The notes: generated by a model not told the origin, from the letters alone. A stretch of 64,000 bases of DNA from an uncultured Eubacteriales bacterium (GCA_900314745.1 OMWK01000008.1:85795-149794), one strand, 5' to 3'. Shown: positions 26,056 through 36,625, counted from the stretch's first letter. Program-made: numbers and translations.

Positions 26056-27750
26056 ATGAGAGTATCGAATCTTTTTTTCGCAACACAAAGAGAAGTACCG
26101 GCTGATGCGGAGATACCTTCACACAAGCTGATGTTAAGAGCGGGTCTTATCCGCAAGATGTCATCGGGTATCTACGCTTACATGCCGATGGGCTTCAAGG
26201 TCTATAAGAACGTTGAGAGAGTCATCCGAGAGGAGATGGACAGAGCGGGAGCACAGGAGCTCATAATGCCTGCACTTCTTCCCGCAGAAGCTTATCAGGC
26301 TTCCGGCAGATGGGAGAAATTCGGTCCCGAGATGTTCCGTATGAGCGACAGAGGCGGCAGACCTTTCTGCCTCGGTCCTACGCACGAGGAGCCTTTCACG
26401 GAGGCTGTAAGAGATACTTTCAGATCCTACAAGAATCTGCCTGTAACGCTTTATCAGATCCAGCATAAGTACAGGGACGAGAAGAGACCGAGATTCGGTG
26501 TCATCCGTTCCCGTGAGTTCGTTATGAAGGACGCTTATTCCTTCGACGTTGACGAGGCAGGTCTCGATAAGTCCTACAAGATCATGTATGACGCATACAG
26601 AAGGATCTTCGACAGATTAGGTCTCGACTACACAGTAGTTGATGCAGACTCCGGTGCAATGGGCGGATCCGGATCCCAGGAGTTCATGGTAAAGAGCCCC
26701 ATCGGCGAGGATGCCATCTGCTTCTGCGACGCATGCGGATATGCTGCTAACGAGGAGAAGGCTTCCTGCAAGGAAGGCGAGGCTGATACATCCGTTGAGC
26801 TTCCCATAGAGAAGATCAAGACTCCCGATGCGAAGACAATCGAGGAGCTCGTTGCTTTCCTTAACACAACTCCCGACAAGTTCGTTAAGACTATCCTCTA
26901 CAACATCGACGGCAAGATCGTCGCTGCAATGGTAAGGGGAGACAGGGATATCAACGAGACAAAGCTCGGCAATATCTACGATGCAACAGAGATGGATCTC
27001 GCGTCCTTCGAGGACGTCGAGAGGATCACAGGTGCCAAGGTCGGATTCGCAGGCCCGGTCGGACTTAAGGAGAAGATCGAGGTCGTAATGGACAGCGAGG
27101 TTGCCCTTCTTAAGAACTTTATCGTCGGTGCATGCGAGACCGATTATCACTTCAAGAACGTAAACGTCGGAAGAGATTTTACTCCCGATGTCGTAAAGGA
27201 TATCAAGAACGTTAAGTCCGGCGATCTGTGCCCCAAGTGCGGCAAGCCCTTAGGAATGGCAAGAGGCGTTGAGGTCGGACATATCTTCAAGCTCGGAACA
27301 AAGTATTCCGATTCCCTGGGCTGCGTCTACCTCGATAAGGAGGGCAAGGAGCACTCGATGGTAATGGGATGCTACGGTATCGGTGTATCAAGAACTATCG
27401 CTGCCATCATTGAGCAGTACAACGACGAGGACGGCATTAAGTGGCCTGCGATCGCAGCACCTTACAAGGTCATCGTCATTCCTACAAAGACAAACGACGA
27501 AGAGGTCATGGGTCTTGCAGAGAAGCTTTATAACGCTTACATCGACGCAGGATACGAGACACTCATCGATGACAGAAATGAGCGTCCCGGCGTTAAGTTC
27601 AAGGATGCTGATCTTCTCGGAATTCCTCTCAGGGTAACTGTCGGCAGAAGAGCCGCAGAAGGGATAGTTGAACTTAAGTACAGAATGGACGGCGCGGTTG
27701 AGGAGGCTGACTTCGATGCAGCTCTCGCTGCGGCGGGAAAGATCAAGTGA
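26056..27750 (+). CDS. proS: Proline--tRNA ligase, bacterial type with editing domain
   Basis: A 564-aa class II synthetase. Motif 1 and the N-terminal core are [15 protein letters not shown] and [18 protein letters not shown]. Motif 2 is [25 protein letters not shown]. The inserted editing (INS) domain lies at ~225-405 (including [19 protein letters not shown]). Motif 3 is [14 protein letters not shown], and the anticodon-binding domain closes the protein. The INS domain removes Ala-tRNA-Pro. ATG 26056 is 15 bases from AGGAG (an intervening TAGGTA sits closer), so initiation may be modest. The transglutaminase-LRR gene follows after ten bases. Confidence 0.96.
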   Translation: MRVSNLFFATQREVPADAEIPSHKLMLRAGLIRKMSSGIYAYMPMGFKVYKNVERVIREEMDRAGAQELIMPALLPAEAYQASGRWEKFGPEMFRMSDRGGRPFCLGPTHEEPFTEAVRDTFRSYKNLPVTLYQIQHKYRDEKRPRFGVIRSREFVMKDAYSFDVDEAGLDKSYKIMYDAYRRIFDRLGLDYTVVDADSGAMGGSGSQEFMVKSPIGEDAICFCDACGYAANEEKASCKEGEADTSVELPIEKIKTPDAKTIEELVAFLNTTPDKFVKTILYNIDGKIVAAMVRGDRDINETKLGNIYDATEMDLASFEDVERITGAKVGFAGPVGLKEKIEVVMDSEVALLKNFIVGACETDYHFKNVNVGRDFTPDVVKDIKNVKSGDLCPKCGKPLGMARGVEVGHIFKLGTKYSDSLGCVYLDKEGKEHSMVMGCYGIGVSRTIAAIIEQYNDEDGIKWPAIAAPYKVIVIPTKTNDEEVMGLAEKLYNAYIDAGYETLIDDRNERPGVKFKDADLLGIPLRVTVGRRAAEGIVELKYRMDGAVEEADFDAALAAAGKIK

Positions 27751-27760
27751 GGAACTGATC

Positions 27761-29335
27761 ATGAAGACAATGAGAAGAATTGCGTCCGTAGTTACGGCTG
27801 CTGCAGTAATTGCAAGCTTTATGGCTGCTTCTGTTGCCGCAGCGACAGTACCGGCAGGTGAGAAGGAGGCATTGGAGTATGACCTCAATCCTTCGGCCGG
27901 AAGAACAACTCTCGCAATCGAGAATTACTACGCTGATTACACATCGATCAATTTTGTTTCCAGATACGGAAGTCCCATCGTTCTGTCCGTATCGGGCGGC
28001 GATCTTTGCGTAGACAGCACCGTTGCAACCGGAATGAGGATCAATGTCGCGAATGACAGATTCTCCATCGTTACGACAGGTGCGGGAGACGGTTCGTTCT
28101 CGTTCAATGTTGCCGATTCCATGGAAACAAACAGCGTTTACTACCTTCAGTTCATATTGACGGCTGACGGAATACAGCAAAGCTATGAGGACATAGCGAT
28201 CACGAAGAAGCCTGACGGTTCCGTCTGTTTTGTTAAGTCCATGTGCTATGACTTCAATGTCGAGAGATGCAGCGAGCTTTGGACTGATGCCCAGTCCCTT
28301 GATGAGTGCCTCCAGCCCCAGAATGATGCGGAGTGCGATTCTCCCGTAGTTGTAGGAACGGCGGAGCGTATTACGCAGGGATGCCGCAATGACTGGGAGA
28401 AGGTATATGCCATTTACGAGTTCCTCGTAACTGAATTCGCTTATGACTACGTTCAGATTCAGGATAGTTACACGGGTTATCAGGATGATGCATCTACGCT
28501 TATCATGCGTAAGATCGCCATCTGCGAGGGCCTCGGCAACACATTCACGGCTCTTTGCCGTGCAGCCGGTGTTCCCGCTGCGATTTCTTTCGGCATCGGT
28601 GCCGACGTGGAGTCTCTGGTACTAAGCTCTGACTACGAGGGCGATGAGGGCTGTAACCACGCATGGGCATGCGTATGCCTTGACGGAACATGGTATCACG
28701 TGGATCCCACATGGGACTGCGCCAATGCCTACAGAGGAAGTGAGTACGACTCCGGCACATGGACAAGCGGCAATGCTTCATATGACTGGTATCTCGTGCC
28801 CCTCGAGGCGTTCTCCATGACACATAAGATCTGCGATGCTGATACGATCCACGGAAGACCTGAGACAGGCTCCTGCGGAACAAGTGCCACATATGAGATC
28901 ACGCGTGACGGTACGATCACCATCTCCGGAAGCGGTACACTTCAGCTTCCCTACGGATGCAACGGCTTCCGCAATGTCGTATTCGCAGATGACTGCACCA
29001 TCGATACCATCGGTGTCGAGTGCTTCGCTGACTGCGATATCATTACGAGTGTCGTTCTCCCCGATACGGTAACGGTTATTGACGATTACGCTTTCAATAC
29101 CTGTGAGGATCTGGAATATATTTATCTGCCGGAGGGGCTTCAGAGCATCGGAGCGAGTGCATTCGATTACTGCGATGAGCTCGCATATGTATATGTTCCC
29201 GATTCGGTAACGGATATAGGTCAATGGGCGTTCGATGACTGCCCGAGAGCGATCGTCAGCATTCCTCACGGATTGGATCTTGATGACGGGGATTACTATA
29301 TCCCTCCTTACAGGATCATAGAGAGGTCTAACTGA
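27761..29335 (+). CDS. Secreted transglutaminase-like protein with leucine-rich repeats
   Basis: A 524-aa exported protein. ATG 27761 gives a proper signal peptide (MKTMRRIASVVTAAAVIASF, cleavage likely after SVAA). Residues ~30-190 are a beta-rich region of unknown type. A transglutaminase-like domain follows at ~200-350, with a plausible catalytic triad C255 (KIAICEGLG), H300 (GCNHAWACV) and D315 (YHVDPTWDC). The C-terminal ~120 residues hold BspA-type LRR_5 repeats (VVLPDTVTVIDDYAF, IYLPEGLQSIGASAF, VYVPDSVTDIGQWAF). Such proteins crosslink or cleave peptides at the cell surface, so a protease or adhesin role is inferred. Confidence 0.85.
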   Translation: MKTMRRIASVVTAAAVIASFMAASVAAATVPAGEKEALEYDLNPSAGRTTLAIENYYADYTSINFVSRYGSPIVLSVSGGDLCVDSTVATGMRINVANDRFSIVTTGAGDGSFSFNVADSMETNSVYYLQFILTADGIQQSYEDIAITKKPDGSVCFVKSMCYDFNVERCSELWTDAQSLDECLQPQNDAECDSPVVVGTAERITQGCRNDWEKVYAIYEFLVTEFAYDYVQIQDSYTGYQDDASTLIMRKIAICEGLGNTFTALCRAAGVPAAISFGIGADVESLVLSSDYEGDEGCNHAWACVCLDGTWYHVDPTWDCANAYRGSEYDSGTWTSGNASYDWYLVPLEAFSMTHKICDADTIHGRPETGSCGTSATYEITRDGTITISGSGTLQLPYGCNGFRNVVFADDCTIDTIGVECFADCDIITSVVLPDTVTVIDDYAFNTCEDLEYIYLPEGLQSIGASAFDYCDELAYVYVPDSVTDIGQWAFDDCPRAIVSIPHGLDLDDGDYYIPPYRIIERSN

Positions 29336-29337
29336 CT

Positions 29338-30039
29338 TTGTCTTACATAGAGTTTCATGATGTCAAAAAGGTCTACAGAACTGGTTCTGTCGACCTTTAT
29401 GCTTTAGACGGGGCAGAGTTCTTCCTCGAGAAGGGGGAGCTCGCCGTCATCGTCGGCCAGTCAGGTGCAGGCAAGACCACGCTCCTTAACATCCTCGGCG
29501 GAATGGACCGCCTTACGGAAGGTGAGGTCATATTAGACGGCCGTAAGATATCTTCTCTTAAGGACAGGGAGCTCGCGCTTTACAGGCGCAATGACGTGGG
29601 CTTCGTATTTCAGTTTTATAACCTGATCCCGAATCTTACGGCATATGAGAACATCGAGATGGCTTCCTCTCTTGTTAAGGATCCCAAGGATCCCTCAGAG
29701 CTTCTTAAGGCAGTCGGACTTACTGACAGAAGGAATAATTTCCCTGCCCAGTTATCGGGCGGAGAGCAGCAGAGGATATCCATCGCAAGAGCGATAGCGA
29801 AGAACCCCAAGCTCCTTCTTTGCGATGAGCCTACGGGCGCACTGGACTATGAGACCGGCAAATCCATCCTGAAGCTTCTTCAGCGCCTCTCGGTCGAGGA
29901 GGGTATGACGGTCGTAATAATCACTCACAATTCGGCGCTGACCGCGATGGCGAACCGCGTTATAAGACTTAAGAACGGCAAGGTCAGCAGCAACGTCGTG
30001 AATGAAGATCCCAAGAGCATTGACCTCATAGAGTGGTAA
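29338..30039 (+). CDS. ABC exporter ATP-binding protein (MacB/LolD type)
   Basis: A 233-aa ATPase starting at TTG 29338, two bases after the previous stop. Walker A is GQSGAGKTT (residues 40-48), the Q-loop is [20 protein letters not shown], the signature is [14 protein letters not shown], Walker B is [12 protein letters not shown], and the switch histidine is in IITHNS. This is the mechanotransmission type that partners FtsX-fold permeases, and the very next gene is one. The pair probably exports a lipid, peptide or drug, or signals envelope stress. Confidence 0.93.
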   Translation: MSYIEFHDVKKVYRTGSVDLYALDGAEFFLEKGELAVIVGQSGAGKTTLLNILGGMDRLTEGEVILDGRKISSLKDRELALYRRNDVGFVFQFYNLIPNLTAYENIEMASSLVKDPKDPSELLKAVGLTDRRNNFPAQLSGGEQQRISIARAIAKNPKLLLCDEPTGALDYETGKSILKLLQRLSVEEGMTVVIITHNSALTAMANRVIRLKNGKVSSNVVNEDPKSIDLIEW

Positions 30040-30046
30040 TCCTGCA

Positions 30047-32842
30047 TTGTCACCGTATGCTTCCACAATCTTAAGATCCATTAAGCAAAGTCTCGGGCGT
30101 TTTATTGCCATTCTCGCGATAATCGCTCTGGGCGTCGGATTCATGTGCGGTCTTATACAGACCAGTCCTTCATTCCGCTATACGGGCAATGAATACATAA
30201 ATGAGTACAGACTCTACGACTTCAGACTGATATCGACCATAGGCTTTGATGACGACGATATCGCAGCAATACAGGCTCTTCCGGGTGTGGCGGATGCCGT
30301 GGGCGCATATTCTGCTGATGTAATCGCGAGGTTCGAAGACCAGGATGAGACTTCCGAGCAGACCGTCAGGATACATTCCGTAACTGACGGCGTGAATCTT
30401 CTGAGGCTTGAAGCCGGAAGGTTCCCCGAGAATGAGAACGAGATCGTCCTCGACGGCTACAAGTTCGGTGAGGACGCCGTCGGCCGCACTCTTGTCTTAA
30501 GAAACGACAGGGTAAGGGATGATTCGGAGAATCTTACAGTATCCGAATTCACTGTCGTAGGCCTCGTAAGATCTCCGGTCTATATGAATTTCCAAAGGGG
30601 TGCGTCCGAGGTGGGCAACGGTCAGTTGTCCTGTTATGCTTATGTCCTTCAGGGCGTCTTCGATATGGAGTATTACAGCGAGAGCTATGTGTATTTTGAC
30701 ACGGGACTTGATGCTTACGGCGACGAGTATGAGAACTGGGCAGACGCCAAAGAAGATGAACTTGAAGATCAGGTCCTGGCCGTAATCACGGACAGGTTTG
30801 ACGAGCTTCTCGAGGAGAACAGGGCAGATCTTAATGACGGCATCGCCGAGCTTGAGGACGAGAGGCACGAGGCCTCGCTGGACCTGGATGATGCCAGTGA
30901 AGAACTTGATGATGCATATGAGGCGCTTTCTGAAGGAAGAGAAGAGCTTAATTATCTCGAGTCTCAGCTTGAAGCACTTCCCGTGATTCCTCCCGCGTAT
31001 CAGGAGGCTTACGATGAGGCGTTAAGCGAATATGAGGATGGCGTAAGTGAGTATAACGACGGCCTTGTCGAATACTATGAAGGCTTAAGGGAACTTGATG
31101 CGGGAATGACAGCCGCCTCATCCGAGCTTAATTACATGGCGGGCGTTATTGCCAATACGGACGATCCAAAGGTCTATGTGCTCGGCCGCGATAAGAACAT
31201 CGGAGCAGTTGCTTTCGAGACGGATGCCGATATAGTCAAGGGTATCGCGAATGTATTCCCTCTGTTCTTCTTCGCGCTCGCAGCCCTCGTGTGCTCGACC
31301 ACGATGCAGAGGATGGTACTCGACGAGAGAGGGATCATAGGTACGATGCGCGCTCTGGGATACACGGATCTTAAGGTCACCATGAAGTACGTTATCTACT
31401 CAGGTCTTGCCGCCGTCATAGGTTCGGTAACGGGGTATCTTATCGGCGTCAGGCTCTTCCCGTCGGCGATCTGGGAAGTGTACGGAATGATGTACGGCTT
31501 CTCGGATCTGAAGCTTAAGGAATCACTTCCTGTGTTTATCATAGCGATAGGGGCGTCGCTTCTTTGCTCGGTCGGAGTCGCTTTCGTTACGGCCGCTTCG
31601 GAGGTTGCATACATGCCTGCCGAGCTTATAAGACCTAAGGCGCCTCCCGCGGGCAAAAAGATACTGCTTGAGAAGATGACTTCGTTCTGGAGCAGATTAA
31701 GCTTCAAGAATAAAGTATCCCTCAGGAACGTTTTCAGGTTCAAGAAGAGGATGCTCATGATGGTAATAGGTATCGCAGGATGCTCCGCGCTTCTTCTCAC
31801 GGGCTTCGGCATAAGGGACTCCATTACGGACGTCGTCGATCTTCAGTACGACAACATAACGACATACAGGCTTAACGCGAAGATAGAGGAGAATGCTTCT
31901 GTTGAGGATGCCTTAGCAAGCCTTCGAAAAGCAAATGACACCTTGGGCACTGCTTATGAGGCTGTTGCCGCAAGATCCGAGAATCTTACTCATGTATCAC
32001 CCGATGCCATCAGGGATGTGACGCTGTTCATATCGGATGATGACTCAATAGGAGAGGCTCTTAAGGGGCGTGTTGACGGAGTTCTGATGCCGTGGCCGGG
32101 AGACGGGGAAATCGCGATAAGCTCTAAGCTCGCGGAAAGAAACGGGCTTAAGGCCGGCGACATGATAACGTTCGGCTACGGCGACGACGGGATGGAGTTC
32201 ACGCTTAGGATCGCCTATGTATTCGAGAACTATACATTCCACTACGCGTTTATGAATGTATCCACTTATGAGGAGGTATTCGGCAGAAGCTTCAGACCGA
32301 CGAATCTTCTCATAACATGCGCGGATGAATCCTCTGATTCCGATTATGACATGGCTAGGGAGCTTAACCTCTCGGGCGACTTCGAGAGAATGGATGTGAC
32401 GGAACAGTCGAGAATAGGTTTCTCCGAGACTATGGAAAAGCTCAACGTAATAGTTGTTCTCATCATAGGCTGCGCCGCGGCACTGGCGTTCATCGTTCTG
32501 TTCAACCTCAATAACATAAATATCTCGGAGCGCGTGAGGGAGATCGCGACTATCAAGGTCTTAGGCTTCAGCGAGATGGAGACGGGAGCGTATTTTTTCA
32601 GGGAGAACTTCCTTCTGATCTTCATGGGATTTGTGCTGGGACTTCCGTTCGGCATCGCGCTTCACAGATTCGTTATATCCCAGATAGAGATGGACATGGT
32701 CACGTTCGTTGTGAAGATCAGATTCTTAAGTTATATCTATTCTCTTATTCTGGTCATCCTGTTCTCCGTCCTGGTCGACCTTGTAATGCGCATCAAGATA
32801 AGAAGGATAGATATGGCGGAATCGCTTAAGAGCGCTGAATAA
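30047..32842 (+). CDS. FtsX-family ABC permease with extracytoplasmic coiled coil
   Basis: A 931-aa membrane protein starting at TTG 30047 (weak ribosome site, coupled to the ATPase seven bases upstream). The first helix is FIAILAIIALGVGFMCGL (~19-36). A long extracytoplasmic domain follows, ending with an acidic Leu-rich coiled coil at ~255-365 (DLDDASEELDDAYEAL, then SEYEDGVSEYNDGLVEYYEG). Three FtsX helices lie at ~395-525, a second extracytoplasmic domain at ~575-780, and three more helices at the end. This double-FtsX layout with a coiled coil is common in Bacillota exporters. The substrate is unknown. Confidence 0.88.
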   Translation: MSPYASTILRSIKQSLGRFIAILAIIALGVGFMCGLIQTSPSFRYTGNEYINEYRLYDFRLISTIGFDDDDIAAIQALPGVADAVGAYSADVIARFEDQDETSEQTVRIHSVTDGVNLLRLEAGRFPENENEIVLDGYKFGEDAVGRTLVLRNDRVRDDSENLTVSEFTVVGLVRSPVYMNFQRGASEVGNGQLSCYAYVLQGVFDMEYYSESYVYFDTGLDAYGDEYENWADAKEDELEDQVLAVITDRFDELLEENRADLNDGIAELEDERHEASLDLDDASEELDDAYEALSEGREELNYLESQLEALPVIPPAYQEAYDEALSEYEDGVSEYNDGLVEYYEGLRELDAGMTAASSELNYMAGVIANTDDPKVYVLGRDKNIGAVAFETDADIVKGIANVFPLFFFALAALVCSTTMQRMVLDERGIIGTMRALGYTDLKVTMKYVIYSGLAAVIGSVTGYLIGVRLFPSAIWEVYGMMYGFSDLKLKESLPVFIIAIGASLLCSVGVAFVTAASEVAYMPAELIRPKAPPAGKKILLEKMTSFWSRLSFKNKVSLRNVFRFKKRMLMMVIGIAGCSALLLTGFGIRDSITDVVDLQYDNITTYRLNAKIEENASVEDALASLRKANDTLGTAYEAVAARSENLTHVSPDAIRDVTLFISDDDSIGEALKGRVDGVLMPWPGDGEIAISSKLAERNGLKAGDMITFGYGDDGMEFTLRIAYVFENYTFHYAFMNVSTYEEVFGRSFRPTNLLITCADESSDSDYDMARELNLSGDFERMDVTEQSRIGFSETMEKLNVIVVLIIGCAAALAFIVLFNLNNINISERVREIATIKVLGFSEMETGAYFFRENFLLIFMGFVLGLPFGIALHRFVISQIEMDMVTFVVKIRFLSYIYSLILVILFSVLVDLVMRIKIRRIDMAESLKSAE

Positions 32843-32909
32843 GCGACAGGTAAAGGTTAAAGGTCAAAGTAGTATAATATACCGAGAATATTCCTGAAAG
32901 GATATAAAA

Positions 32910-33539
32910 ATGAAGAGCATTAAGAAGATTTTGCTTACAGCAGCTGCACTGGTATGTACCATTGGCATTCTCGCAGGATGCATCAAGTATGAAAATCCCC
33001 GCGACCGCAACAGGTCCCAGGACGGAACGGAGTATCTTACGGGACTTCATCACGTTGAGATTGAAGTGGAGGACCTGGGAACGATATCGCTCGAGCTCGA
33101 TGCCGATACCGCCCCTATCACAGTTACTAACTTCATCAACCTTGCAGAATCGGGTTTCTATAACGGACTGACATTTCACAGGATCATCGACGGATTCATG
33201 ATTCAGGGCGGCGATCCCACGGGTACGGGAACAGGCGGTTCCGACAATAACATCAGAGGCGAATTCGCAAGTAACGGAATTCAGAACAACATCTCGCACA
33301 CGAGAGGAACGATCTCGATGGCAAGAAACGGTCAGGACTACAATTCCGCTTCTTCACAGTTCTTCATCGTACATGAGGATTCGACATTCCTGGACGGAAA
33401 CTATGCTGCATTCGGCCATGTCACTGACGGAATGGACGTTGTTGACCAGATTGCCGAGAACACACCCGTTCAGGATCAGGACGGAACTGTTCTTCCCGAC
33501 GACCAGCCTGTTATCACAGAGGTCAGAGTAATCGACTGA
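32910..33539 (+). CDS. Cyclophilin-type peptidyl-prolyl isomerase lipoprotein
   Basis: A 209-aa lipoprotein with signal [19 protein letters not shown] and lipobox LAGC (C24). The cyclophilin domain has [32 protein letters not shown] and [22 protein letters not shown]. It should speed proline isomerisation of exported proteins outside the membrane. AGGAT precedes ATG 32910, and TATAAT lies at 32873-32878 without a clear -35. The stop overlaps the start of the AraC gene by one base. Confidence 0.93.
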   Translation: MKSIKKILLTAAALVCTIGILAGCIKYENPRDRNRSQDGTEYLTGLHHVEIEVEDLGTISLELDADTAPITVTNFINLAESGFYNGLTFHRIIDGFMIQGGDPTGTGTGGSDNNIRGEFASNGIQNNISHTRGTISMARNGQDYNSASSQFFIVHEDSTFLDGNYAAFGHVTDGMDVVDQIAENTPVQDQDGTVLPDDQPVITEVRVID

Positions 33540-34315
33540 TGAACGTCGAGCGCGAGATAGAGAAGAGGCTCCTCTCGGAGCGTGATAACGATGTCAGAAG
33601 GACCGCTTACAACAGTGAGATCCGTTACTATGACATGATTTCTTCAGGCGATGTCGACGGGCTCAAGGACTACATTGAGCTTCGAAGGAAGAATAAGGGA
33701 CAGCAGTTAAACGGACGTAAGGGAGTGCTGTCGAAGGACAGGCTCACGAGTGAGAAATACCATGCGGTCATCATGACTGCGCTTATCTCGCGCTTCTGCA
33801 TAGAGGCCGGGATGGATATCGCGGAGAGTTATACCTTAAGCGATATCTACATCACCAAAGTCGACCAGGCCATCTCGGAGGATGAGGTCTGGGGGCTTTG
33901 CAACGAGATAAGCATGGCGTACTGCACGAGGATGAGGGATCTTGTTAAGAATAAGGTCGTCTCGAGATATGTAGTACTCGCGATAGATTACATACGCGCG
34001 CATGTGCAGGAGCCGCTGACTGTGGAGAGCATCGCGAATGAGCTCTCCGTCAATTCGAGTTATCTCAGCAAGCTATTTAAGAAGGAGATGGGCAAGTCCA
34101 TAAGCGAGTACATAAGGGACAGCAAGATCGAGATCGCCGAGAAGATGTTAAGGCACCTCGATGACACGAGTCTTCAGATTGCGAATTACCTTGGATTCTC
34201 GTCCCAGAGCCACTTCATCCAGGTCTTCCGCAAGCAGACCGGAATGACGCCCGAGGAGTATAGAAGACAGCACTATCACAAGAGCTGGATAGGGCAGAAG
34301 GATAAGCAGGGCTGA
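33539..34315 (+). CDS. AraC-family transcriptional regulator
   Basis: A 258-aa protein. The C-terminal ~105 residues are a typical AraC double helix-turn-helix (IDYIRAHVQEPLTVESIANEL, SYLSKLFKKEMGKSISEYI, LQIANYLGFSSQSHFIQVFRKQTGMTPEEYRR). The N-terminal ~150 residues are helical and carry no cupin motif, resembling the N-terminal part of YesN-type or PocR-like regulators without the receiver. The target is unknown. Its ATG overlaps the cyclophilin stop (ATGA), so the two are translated together, an unusual pairing. Confidence 0.88.
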   Translation: MNVEREIEKRLLSERDNDVRRTAYNSEIRYYDMISSGDVDGLKDYIELRRKNKGQQLNGRKGVLSKDRLTSEKYHAVIMTALISRFCIEAGMDIAESYTLSDIYITKVDQAISEDEVWGLCNEISMAYCTRMRDLVKNKVVSRYVVLAIDYIRAHVQEPLTVESIANELSVNSSYLSKLFKKEMGKSISEYIRDSKIEIAEKMLRHLDDTSLQIANYLGFSSQSHFIQVFRKQTGMTPEEYRRQHYHKSWIGQKDKQG

Positions 34316-34370
34316 TTTGTAAAGAACCTGATCTTATGCGACAATCAGTTGCGAATTAAGGAGTTTTATT

Positions 34371-34847
34371 ATGTCTTTTGATCTGTACGATGCACTAATG
34401 TCGTTCTTCATATCGATGGTACCTCTTATCGAGATAAGAGGCGGCATTCTCTATGCCCTGGCTTCAGGTGTTCCCGCGGTACCCGCATACATCATCTGTA
34501 TCATCGGAAACATGCTTCCGGTACCTGTAATCTTCTTCCTCGCCCGTAAGGTTCTCGAGTGGGGCAAGGACAAGAAGGTAATAGGCAAGTTCTTCACCTT
34601 CTGTCTCGAGAAGGGACACAAGGGTGGTGAGAAGCTTAAGGCCGGCAAGATGGGCGTTTACATCGCGCTCTTCCTCTTTGTAGGCATCCCGCTTCCGGGA
34701 ACGGGCGCATGGACAGGAACGCTCGCTGCGAGCATCCTCGACATGGATTTTAAGAAGAGTTCGATCGCCGTTATGTGCGGCGTGGTTCTCGCGGGTATCA
34801 TCATCGGCGTTCTGACAATGCTCGGGATCAACGTTATCGGCAGCTGA
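34371..34847 (+). CDS. Small multidrug export family protein (COG2426-like)
   Basis: A 158-aa membrane protein with four hydrophobic segments. The motifs IEIRGGILYALASGVP and LFLFVGIPLPGTGAWTGTLAAS are those of the Sm_multidrug_ex family (PF06695), a DedA-related fold with re-entrant loops. Despite the name, the transported molecule is not established. ATG 34371 follows AAGGAG. Its stop overlaps the ATG of the pseudouridine synthase. Confidence 0.85.
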   Translation: MSFDLYDALMSFFISMVPLIEIRGGILYALASGVPAVPAYIICIIGNMLPVPVIFFLARKVLEWGKDKKVIGKFFTFCLEKGHKGGEKLKAGKMGVYIALFLFVGIPLPGTGAWTGTLAASILDMDFKKSSIAVMCGVVLAGIIIGVLTMLGINVIGS

Positions 34848-35800
34848 TGAGAAGTTTTACCGTAGACAATTCATTAAGCGGTGAGCACGTAGTCAAGGCG
34901 TGCACTGTGAACTTCCCGTCTTTGACCAAGGCGGATCTGTATAAGGCGCTCAAGCACAAGGACATAAGGATAGACGGCAGGAAGGTCTCGTCCGACATCA
35001 AGGTGCTTGCAGGTCAGGAGGTGCAGGTATGGCTTCCGGATGCGCTTTTCGAGGGGGAGGCGGCAAGTCCCCGCAAGGCTTCTGACGACTACACGGTAGT
35101 GGCACAGACTGACGGCCTTCTCATAGTTAACAAGAGGCAGGGGCTCGCAGTCCATAGCGGCAAGACCGCGAGTACCAATCTTATCGATATCGTGAGGGAG
35201 ACGACCGGCAATAAGAACGCCGAGCTCGTGCACAGGATAGACATGAATACAGGCGGCATCCTCATGATCGCCAAGAACAAGGATTACCTCGAGGATGCCG
35301 TGAAGCTTTTTAAGGAGGACCTCGTCACGAAGCGCTACAGGTGCATCGTGGTCGGGAAGATCCCGAAGGACCTGGGAGAGCCCGTTATCTGCGACGACGA
35401 GGCGCTTATGAGCGAGGTGTCGGCTTACCTTGAGAAGACGCCTTCGGGGCAGGTATACATCCATGACACAAAACAGGAAGGCGACCTTCCCATAACGACA
35501 AGGTACCGCGTCCTCGGATATTACGGCGGGCTTTCCGAGATCGAGTGTGAGCTCGTGACGGGAAGGACGCATCAGATCAGGGCGCAGTTCGCGCACCTGG
35601 GGTACCCGATATTAGGTGACGGCAACTACGGAAGAAACCAGGTGAACCTTGCTTTCCGCGCCAAGGACGGCGGCAGGATCAGGCACCAGCAGCTGTGGTC
35701 AACGACACTGATGTTCGGTAAAATATCAGGTGATAACAGGCACAGGGAACTCTCCGGCAGAAGGTTCTCGATTGAGCCCAGGTATGAGGTGGATCTGTAA
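34847..35800 (+). CDS. RluA-family rRNA/tRNA pseudouridine synthase
   Basis: A 317-aa enzyme. ATG 34847 is chosen because it overlaps the preceding stop (TGATG) and gives the natural N-terminus MRSFTVDNSLSGEHVVKACT. An S4 RNA-binding domain occupies ~15-65 (KADLYKALKHKDIRIDGRKV). The catalytic domain has VNKRQGLAVHSGK and H129-R-I-D132-MNTGG, with D132 as the nucleophile, then ELVTGRTHQIRAQFAHLGYPILGDGNYG. The exact site (RluC-, RluD- or YjbO-like) cannot be decided. It is followed directly by murI with no spacer. Confidence 0.92.
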   Translation: MRSFTVDNSLSGEHVVKACTVNFPSLTKADLYKALKHKDIRIDGRKVSSDIKVLAGQEVQVWLPDALFEGEAASPRKASDDYTVVAQTDGLLIVNKRQGLAVHSGKTASTNLIDIVRETTGNKNAELVHRIDMNTGGILMIAKNKDYLEDAVKLFKEDLVTKRYRCIVVGKIPKDLGEPVICDDEALMSEVSAYLEKTPSGQVYIHDTKQEGDLPITTRYRVLGYYGGLSEIECELVTGRTHQIRAQFAHLGYPILGDGNYGRNQVNLAFRAKDGGRIRHQQLWSTTLMFGKISGDNRHRELSGRRFSIEPRYEVDL

Positions 35801-36625
35801 ATGGCAGACAACAGGCCGATAGGAATATTCGATTCCGGTATCGGAGGACTGACGGTTCTTCGCGAGATAATCGCGGCTGTTCCGAATGAGAGCACGATCT
35901 ACTTCGGTGATGACGGAAGATCCCCCTACGGAACAAAATCACACGATACGATAATCAACTATTCGCTTCAGGACATGAAGTTCCTCAAGGAGCAGGACGT
36001 CAAGATGATAGTCATCGCCTGCAACACCGCGAGCACGCATGCGTATAAGACGCTGTCTTCCATGTGCGACGTTCCGGTGGTCGAGGTGGTAGTCCCCGGA
36101 GCTAAGGCTGCGGTTGAAGCGACAAGGAACGGAAGAATAGGAATTATAGCTACGCGCGCGACTATAGGTTCGGGCGTGTATGAGGCAGCCGTAAGGGAAT
36201 ACGGCAAGGATATCGAAGGCCTCGAGGTCATCTCGCAGGCCTGCCCGCTCTTCGTCTCTCTCGCTGAAGAAGGCTGGTGGGACAACGAGGTCGCATATCT
36301 TACGGCATGTCAGTATCTTGAGCCCCTGAAGGCTGCGGGCGTGGACACAGTGGTTCTTGCCTGCACGCATTACCCGCTGCTCGCCCGGACGATCTCGAAG
36401 GTCATGGGACCTCAGGTGAAGCTCATAAACTCAGGCGTCGCGGTAGCATCCGTGGTAAAGAACATCCTCGAAAGTAACGGGATCGCTTCTGACGGCAGGA
36501 ACGTGATCCGGAAGTTTTACACGAGTGATGATCCGAAGCTTTTCGAGAGGGTGGCAGCTCCTTTCCTTGGGCGCGGCCTTCCTTCCGGAACGAAGCGTGT
36601 GCAGGTCGATAAGTATGATACGTGA
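35801..36625 (+). CDS. murI: Glutamate racemase
   Basis: A 274-aa enzyme that supplies D-glutamate for peptidoglycan. The N-terminus is IGIFDSGIGGLTVLREI. The two catalytic cysteines are C74 (IACNTAS) and C188 (LACTHYPLL). GDDGRSPYGTKS binds the substrate carboxylate. It starts right after the stop of the pseudouridine synthase and overlaps the DUF1934 gene by 11 bases, so it is part of a tight operon. Confidence 0.96.
   Translation: MADNRPIGIFDSGIGGLTVLREIIAAVPNESTIYFGDDGRSPYGTKSHDTIINYSLQDMKFLKEQDVKMIVIACNTASTHAYKTLSSMCDVPVVEVVVPGAKAAVEATRNGRIGIIATRATIGSGVYEAAVREYGKDIEGLEVISQACPLFVSLAEEGWWDNEVAYLTACQYLEPLKAAGVDTVVLACTHYPLLARTISKVMGPQVKLINSGVAVASVVKNILESNGIASDGRNVIRKFYTSDDPKLFERVAAPFLGRGLPSGTKRVQVDKYDT

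Noticed and set aside
27668..27760. Upstream in-frame start for the transglutaminase-LRR protein inside proS
   Set aside because: It would bury the signal peptide. ATG 27761 gives a proper export signal.
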